Positions 58,301-64,000 of a stretch of 64,000 nt of DNA are shown here, one piece after another (the stretch's first letter is position 1; each line of letters begins with the position of its first letter). Under the pieces are notes generated by a model. The model had not been told where the DNA came from. It was given only the letters and a program-made list of their open reading frames with translations, and ran no database searches. This stretch comes from Taenia hydatigena (Eukaryota > Platyhelminthes > Cestoda > Cyclophyllidea > Taeniidae). Position numbers and translations under genes: made by a program. The stretch spans positions 19,508,369 through 19,572,368 of the forward strand of contig JADWOT020000005.1 of assembly GCA_036345935.2 (NCBI GenBank), read 5' to 3'.

Positions 58301-59820
58301 ACCAGCTTATAGTTCAGACTTACTGGGGGTAGCGATCGAAATAACCCAAGATTGATGGGCCACGAAAACCTTCTGTGGTTCGCATATAAAACGCCAAAGG
58401 AGGCGAATTCCACCCACAAGCATTGACGGATAGCGATAAGTACTGTCATCATGATGGCAATTCGTGTATCTTAAGTTGTTCGCTGACCGGTTAACTGGCT
58501 AGCAATGAGAAACGGCACTTTATTCTTAAAACAAGTGAACAACGATGTATGCCTCTGAAGCAACCACTCGCTGTTCACTGTACACTTCTAAGATACCGCT
58601 TAAAGCTCATGAGTAGATAAACCGTGCATGCGTGTGCAAGGCAGCCTACAGGTGGAAGGAAAAACACTACCTGCAGTCAAGAATTATTCATATACTTAAC
58701 GAGACACTATCCAAGACAATTTGATGGTGCCCAGGGAAACTACTCTGACAACGGGTAAAGCAAGACCTCAGGTCGCAAAACATTGAAATGAAATCGCCCA
58801 CGCATGAAATCTCATATCATGTCACGTTTTGGGAGAGGAAAAAGAAAGTTTCTGCCTCACCTCAGCTTGCCCTCATTTTTATTTTCCTGTCCTCTGATGA
58901 CATTCCTTTAGGCTGCAAGCGGAGATTATCATCTGTTTACTATTAACGCTAGCCATTTACACAATCACTTGCGAAGTAGGATGGACGGCAGTTTGGAGAA
59001 AAGGGTGAAATAAAAGTAGAGTTAACAACATCTGAGTGTTTTCCTTGCTTTCGGGGAAAGCAAGGAAAAGATCGTTTTGATGTCGATTTCTAGTTCGCTT
59101 CCTGCCCAAACCGTTGTCTGAAATTGGCACTAATATCACACCAACATCCACTGAAATTCGAAAGATGAAAAAATTCCCGCTGGTGCATTGCGATTCAGCA
59201 AAAAGAACATATCGTAAAATCTAGAAGTTAAACGCTTACACTACAACAGAGCCTTTATTCTCTAATTAACATTAATTTCGAGCAATTGAATGGAATCGGT
59301 GCAAATTTTGAAACTGCAGTGATTCCATCGTCAAGTCAGTGAAAAGGGTTCGGACGTGTGCACCAGGATCTTCAGGATGTACTCAAAGATATGCAGTGGA
59401 GTACTACTAACAAGAATGAACACTTGAACCATCACGGGTTCTTGCAGGTGGTTCGAAATGCATTTATAGAAGGCCCATTTAATTCTTCTACGAGGTGCGC
59501 CAAAGAATTTGGGGGGGGGGGGGGGGGCGAAAATCTTCAATGCTATGGAGGTTCTTATTTACAGTCAAAAAACCTCTATAAGAGGGATGCCGGGAAGCCT
59601 TCACCATGTACGAGTCCGTATTGAGCGAGAGGGTTGAATTGAAAATGGGGACAAGTGACTTACTGGGAAGACTGACGAGTTTGTTGGTGTAGAGAAAGAG
59701 CTCGCAGAGGTGGGCACCAAGGTCACGAATACTCGTGGGCAGAGCGTGCAATTGGCTGTTGGAGAGGTTCAGATGCATTTTCCCTTCGTCCCGGCATCGG
59801 CTTATCGCCTTCGCGCAGTC
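49362..59820 (-). CDS. SHOC2: SHOC2/SUR-8 leucine-rich-repeat scaffold (5' end not found)
   Basis: Thirteen exons, minus strand: 59820-59664, 57541-57315, 56495-56369, 56088-55980, 55398-55305, 53680-53576, 52464-52350, 52073-51949, 51861-51774, 50859-50790, 50722-50655, 49738-49569, 49397-49362. They total 1491 nt (496 codons plus TGA), phases consistent throughout. The protein is a continuous ladder of LxxLxLxxNxLxxLP repeats and keeps SHOC2 signatures such as [33 protein letters not shown] and the C-terminal VIQYLRLQ tail. SHOC2 binds GTP-loaded MRAS and PP1 catalytic subunit, and the complex dephosphorylates the inhibitory site of RAF kinases. Vertebrate SHOC2 is about 580 residues, so roughly 85 residues, including the disordered N-terminus with the PP1-binding motif, should lie in exon(s) upstream of 59820 that I could not identify. 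Confidence 0.96.
49569..49738 (-). CDS. SHOC2: SHOC2 exon: C-terminal LRRs
   Basis: 170 nt, acceptor GTATTGCAG, donor GTTTGT. Encodes [35 protein letters not shown] and AGPSLVIQ, the closing LRRs and the start of the C-terminal tail. Confidence 0.95.
50655..50722 (-). CDS. SHOC2: SHOC2 exon: single, slightly divergent LRR
   Basis: 68 nt, acceptor TTCCACAG, donor GTAGGA. Encodes [20 protein letters not shown] plus AI. The usual LP at the repeat end is LT here; otherwise it matches the 'LT.LgiGEN.L..LP..iG' repeat. Confidence 0.9.
50790..50859 (-). CDS. SHOC2: SHOC2 exon: single LRR
   Basis: 70 nt, acceptor GCTTCACAG, donor GTGCGT (phase 1 in, phase 2 out). Encodes [20 protein letters not shown] plus SIG, one LRR. 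Confidence 0.92.
51774..51861 (-). CDS. SHOC2: SHOC2 exon: LRRs
   Basis: 88 nt, acceptor CTTTTTTCAG, donor GTGAGT (phase 1). Encodes [20 protein letters not shown] and HLDCLPTEI. Confidence 0.94.
51949..52073 (-). CDS. SHOC2: SHOC2 exon: LRRs
   Basis: 125 nt, acceptor CTTTGCAG, donor GTGTGT. Encodes [20 protein letters not shown] and [12 protein letters not shown]. Confidence 0.95.
52350..52464 (-). CDS. SHOC2: SHOC2 exon: most conserved LRR block
   Basis: 115 nt, acceptor ACCCTCACAG, donor GTACGC (phase 1). Contains [20 protein letters not shown], almost invariant among animal SHOC2 proteins. Confidence 0.96.
53576..53680 (-). CDS. SHOC2: SHOC2 exon: LRR with the conserved GGPxQF insertion
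   Basis: 105 nt, acceptor ACCTACAG, donor GTGCGT, phase 0 both ends. Encodes [20 protein letters not shown] then QFITVQ. The SGGPQQF irregularity in the LRR ladder is diagnostic of SHOC2. Confidence 0.95.
55305..55398 (-). CDS. SHOC2: SHOC2 exon: LRRs
   Basis: 94 nt, acceptor CCTCACAG, donor GTAAGT. Encodes [20 protein letters not shown] and [11 protein letters not shown], a well-conserved SHOC2 block. Confidence 0.94.
55980..56088 (-). CDS. SHOC2: SHOC2 exon: LRRs
   Basis: 109 nt, acceptor CTTTCTGTAG, donor GTAGGT (phase 1 in, phase 2 out). Encodes [20 protein letters not shown] followed by [17 protein letters not shown]. Confidence 0.93.
56369..56495 (-). CDS. SHOC2: SHOC2 exon: LRRs
   Basis: 127 nt, acceptor CCTCGCAG, donor GTGGGT (phase 1). 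Encodes [17 protein letters not shown] and [19 protein letters not shown], equivalent to the family's 'LS+L..Ls+REnKI+.LP' repeat. Confidence 0.93.
57315..57541 (-). CDS. SHOC2: SHOC2 exon: LRRs
   Basis: 227 nt, acceptor CCAATAG, donor GTACGT. Encodes LRRs with the SHOC2-typical [20 protein letters not shown] and [19 protein letters not shown], ending DRDIGRLT. Follows a 2.1-kb intron. Confidence 0.95.
59511..59527. repeat. Homopolymer of 17 G
   Basis: Seventeen consecutive G (plus strand) in the SHOC2 intron, about 140 bases past the donor of the first identified exon. Likely length-variable and error-prone in sequencing. Confidence 0.9.
59664..59820 (-). CDS. SHOC2: SHOC2 exon: pre-LRR helix and first LRRs
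   Basis: Acceptor TTGGTGCAG, donor GTAAGT (phase 1). Starts [20 protein letters not shown], matching the 'i..C+.e...+LdLs' entry into the SHOC2 LRR array, then LRRs ending NKLVSLP. Most N-terminal exon identified. The frame is open upstream as far as a TTG, but no ATG is available, so a further 5' exon is expected. Confidence 0.92.
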
Positions 59821-62800
59821 CTGCACCAATGGGACAAAACCACGACGAGTCAATGAGATTAGAATAATTGATGAAAAGGTCAATAAGTGTAATTTCTGCA
59901 AAGTTAGTCCTAGTTGCGCCAGTATTCTCCTCAATCCCCTTAAAAACCATCTCCAAAAGTTTGGTTATTTGCCTTCTTTACTGGTGTATTTCAATGATAA
60001 CTTTTGAGACTATAGGTGATGCAAAAGCACGATTTCGAAAATCAGCAGGACACCGATAAATGAGAACACCACCGATGGAGCATTGAAAAACAGCAGTTTC
60101 GGCAGTTTGAACAGGAATCCCCGTTTTGACGAATGCTACCACTCATTGTGCAAGTAGCACGAGAGGTCCAAATTGAGTCCGAGACATCAGCTTTAGATAA
60201 TTGAATCCAAAGAGGCTCACAAAAAAAAAACAGGAGCCGCGTTGACTTCTGACAACCATCCAAACTGAAGTTCTGTAAAAATCTGCAATGCAACGAGGCC
60301 AGATTCGAGCAACTTTGGAGAGGTCCGCAGCAGACACCGCTTGAGGTATTTGAAAGAGCGCATTAAATATTGGTGGAGTCAAGAGATTATTGAGTTTGCG
60401 TAAACAAAAAGCATTGAAGTTTTTTAAAAACTGCCAAAAATCTTTTGTCATTACTAGCTTCAAATTCTTATGAAAAACCTTGGCACTTCAACTGGAGCAG
60501 GTGGAAATTACTAAAACGTGCAAGTCATAAAGATTGTACTTTATTACGGTGGGGTCAATCATAAGAGATGATCAACTACTTATTGCAAATTCGGTAGCCT
60601 AGACGAACAAATCCACACACGTGCGCAGAGTGATCACGCAGACAAAAATAGACTCAAAGGAATGTGCTGCGCAAGTCGTCGGTTTGCATGTTTATGTCCC
60701 GTACACTGCCCACCTACCCGTATGCCCGTCCGCTTGGTTGCAGCCACGCGCGCACAAGAGGAGGGAGAAGGCGGATGGGAGGGCAATGGAGCGACAGCTG
60801 TGGATAACAAGGACACCACGAACGAAGCCAGCCAGTGTGCGTGATGACTTAAGTGACAAAAAAGTGCTGTTTTGACCGAATTTCGCGTGTATCAGTAAGA
60901 TGAGTGTCTCAACGATACTTTTGGTAGATAACTAATTACAAGAGTCTTCCGACCTGCGAAATAACAGTTAACAGCCTTGCTCACGCCACTTAAGCTACCC
61001 GCCTCCCAGCCCTTCTTTATGCTGGTAAGAAGATAACCCAAAAAGCAATCGCGATTGCGCTGGTTGGATGAGTGAATATCGGGGAGTTTAACGATAAAAG
61101 AGCTGCTAAAATCGAGTCGAATTTTCATCAGTACAACAAATCTCGGGCACGGCACAGAGATCAATAACATATCAAAGATCTTAACAAGGTCTTGACCACC
61201 GAGCCGGTACGAAAGCACCAAGTTGCATATCAATAGAAGACCTTAAATGACCTTCCGTCCCAGGGTGTCGAGAATGAACTAGGGCTGTGGACGAGTAGCG
61301 TTGAAAAATAAGATGGGAAGAATGGTTACAGCTCACGTCTTATTTTTGAGTTAATATTCCTATGATCAGCGGGTGGTATGCGGAATACCGGCCGGCCTAC
61401 CCCCCAAACATACACCTGATCAAGACAGCTGGACCAACAGTGGACACAAAGAGTTAGTTAATAAGGTGTAACAGGGGCCACTTTGCTGTGATACAAACTC
61501 TTGAAAAAGGCTACTTCCCCGCCTCATGATTCGTGACGATTCACTCAAGTTCCTGCGCTGAATGAATCAGAACAATGATCACGAGGAGCGCTGAAGACAA
61601 CGCTTAAAACAATGCGGAAGCTACATAGCAGAATAACATTTGCATTCGTTCTGCCTTTTGGTGCGCGGCTTTTATCAATGCTCTGGAATACGGCCCACAA
61701 CACTGGATGAATGGACTCTACAAATATCGGCTGAGGTGTAGGATAAGCAAGCAAGTTCATGTTTTTTTTGCACCAAAAACCCAATTGCAGAAGGGGTCTT
61801 CAAATAGCCAATTTACTAAAATGCGCAACAATGTAATAACACACTTTTCCTACGAGATACAAGTCTATGAATTCCACTTTCGTGACAAGTCTCCCCAGTA
61901 TGGACGAAAAGGCCAAGACTTGAAAAACACCGTTTCAATAATCAAACCTTTATTTCTCAACCGCCTATCTTCTTTTGCACTCCTGCGCATGTCTAATGGT
62001 AATGCCAAGAAAGGGTGAAAATCTGTGTGAAAAGGTATCAACACGGGAACACAGAGAATAAGAATGAACGTGAGTCAGAACTTTTGCAGTGGGTCATTCT
62101 CACGCATGAGACTGGCGATGGTATATGGCATGTCTTTTGTCACCTTGTAGGAATAAAAGAACTTCCTTCCTATCGACGAGTTTACTGATTGATTCCCAAC
62201 GTCTCTGAAGAGGAAACTATCTTTGCATACCTCCAAGTTTCATTGTAACGTGCTAAACCCTAACTGTAAAAATTACGGATGGAAACTGCCTTCTGCACCC
62301 CATCACACACTTGTGTACATGCAAACGCAGCACGCAGTCGCCTGAGATTGGAGATTAGAAGTGTGAAAACGATAATTGGCGGATAGTTTGGGGGTGATCA
62401 ACGTGCTTGCCCGCAAACGTTCAAGTAAAAGTGCGAAATTTGATTACGGATCAATCATTCAATTACAAAACGATTTGAAATGCACGGCACACCACCAAGT
62501 TAGTGAAGGAAATGAATAACAAAGAACGGTTAGTTAAACCTGTAATCCGTTAATGCATGTACTTGATATCCGTGTGTTTAGTAGCTTCCACGACCTTCCC
62601 TTAACAAATGGTGCGGATGCAGACAAAGAGTTCTATCACAGCTCACGTTGAAAACTACTGCGAACTTCTGTTGACCTACTAATCCCCATTTCTTCGAAGC
62701 ACTAATGGCGAGGATAGAGAGTCCTCCAAAATGTGATACGCCTGTCTTGGGGTGATTCATCACCAACCGCTGTGCAACAAATGTTACGAGAAGCTTCCGC

Positions 62801-64000
62801 AGCTTTGGGACTGAGTTAAGTTTTAATCTACATTTCATGATATGAGGACGGGATCAAGGAAAAAAGCAGGTCGAGGGTAAAACAACTAATGCAGCGCTGA
62901 TGGACTAGCCCATATCCATACCCCAAGATGTATGTGCATAAATGAATTGATCGTAGATCCACACAAGTCATACCAAAACCCAAAGAAATTTTTCGCTTTA
63001 TTTACTACAAGACTATCAATACCCGCACAAATGGGGTGAGTTTGATAAGTATACGAACGCGTTTATAGCCTCATCATCTCCATAAATGACACTGACAAAA
63101 GTTACGAGATTTGAAGCTGGTCATACTTCGCAGCAGGTTATTTGGCAGGGAATGGAATCACCTACCGCACCATTCCCACATCAGCAGTGCGAATAAAAGC
63201 AAGTGCTGCTTTAACGGAAATATGGATAGACTTTCCTCTGCAATCATTTCGAATCGAAAAGGGTGACCTGCAATTTCGATCAAAATTGAAAGGGCGAGCC
63301 ATTTCAGTGTGAAAAAATACCGTCTGGCATTAGACGTAAATGACACGATTCCAGAAATGCAAAAAACCTTTCGGTTACCATAATCCACTGGTACCATATT
63401 CCATTTCAGGAAACCCACCAATCAAAAGGAAGTAAAGTTATTTTCATGTGACTGAAATCTAGAAAATATGCCATCGAGCCCCGAAAAAGGAAACCCGGAC
63501 GACTGTCTTGATTCTTCATGCAAGAAACAAATTCCGCTTTGCAAGAGGATATCGAAAGGGCACGTGGGTGTGCGTACCTCGAAATCCAGGCCACAGAACA
63601 AAATGCCTCTAGGGCAGCAGTAGCAGTGACAGTCACTGTGTACGCGCTTGTGGGTTTTGCGTGCGAATTACACGCCCGTCCCCGCTGCAGTTACTGTTAC
63701 CGTCGTCACGCCTACTGGTAGTGCTAGCAATCATTCAGCAGCATTACTCGCTTTTTCAATCAAACGAAAGTCTCGCCAAGGCATTCAAATCACCAAACCT
63801 CTACACAATAAAGATATGATAGAACCGTGGGGAATTAGCAAGCAGAAGGATAATTTCGTCCATCTCATAACACCATTTCACCGGCCTTAATCTCTTGCTG
63901 CGCTTTTCGCTCTCGACTTTGTGCTATCCTATAAATGACGTACTCGTACTTGAATCAGGATCCCAATTCATGAATGCTGCCCAACAAAGGCCCCACCGAA
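59821..64000. other. Region upstream of the first identified SHOC2 exon
   Basis: It should contain the SHOC2 first exon(s) and promoter. Apart from the GC-rich segment near 60.6-60.85 kb I see no convincing ATG exon with a phase-0 donor, and no other gene. The 5' exon could also lie beyond the window. Confidence 0.5.
60600..60850 (-). promoter_or_regulatory. GC-rich segment, possible SHOC2 promoter or first exon
   Basis: Richer in G, C and CpG than its surroundings, and located 0.8-1 kb upstream of the first identified SHOC2 exon. On the minus strand a Ser/Pro/Ala-rich open frame ends at a GTAGGT donor near 60710, but it has no in-frame ATG and its phase does not fit the exon at 59820. At most a candidate for a 5' untranslated exon. 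Confidence 0.25.

Noticed and set aside
59331..59624. Open frames with poly-Pro or poly-Gly across the G17 run
   Set aside because: They are produced by the homopolymer within a SHOC2 intron and have no other support.

Overview
The window is eukaryotic: coding sequence is broken into short exons bounded by GT/AG junctions, with AT-rich introns and long gene-poor stretches. Both genes I can read are animal genes and both lie on the minus strand. The divergence of the proteins, the intron sizes and the low gene density suggest an invertebrate, most likely a flatworm (perhaps a cestode). The species assignment is inference.

Gene 1 (4554-24762, minus) is a complete 18-exon gene for a secreted protein of the collagen XV/XVIII (multiplexin) family. 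It was rebuilt by following splice sites whose reading phases all agree. In order it encodes a signal peptide, a laminin-G-like thrombospondin N-terminal (TSPN) domain, a glycosaminoglycan-type Ser-Gly site, two copies of a beta-rich module of about 190 residues, a charged linker, 16 near-identical 63-residue repeats, a third module copy, about 13 acidic 15-residue repeats, a long acidic Ser/Thr/Pro region, the multiplexin trimerisation segment, a hinge and a C-terminal endostatin domain. I find no Gly-X-Y collagen triple helix anywhere in the exons or in the introns I scanned. The head and tail are those of a multiplexin, but the collagenous middle appears to be replaced by repeats. This is the most unusual item in the window. 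The 63-residue array contains a 10-N assembly gap and a one-base frameshift that is probably a consensus error.

Gene 2 (49362-59820, minus) is SHOC2/SUR-8, the leucine-rich-repeat scaffold of the RAS-RAF pathway. Thirteen exons cover all of the LRR region to the stop codon. The exon or exons with the start codon and the disordered N-terminus were not located.

The 24.6 kb between the genes has no gene I can identify. It holds a diverged tandem duplication (44.3-44.9 and 46.5-47.0 kb), a few exon-like open frames, a short 8-bp-unit satellite and a perfect hairpin. The outer flanks (1-4553 and 59821-64000) gave no recognisable gene apart from a GC-rich stretch near 60.6-60.85 kb that could hold the SHOC2 promoter or first exon. 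The two genes have no evident functional link: one acts outside the cell in matrix or tegument, the other in cytoplasmic signalling.
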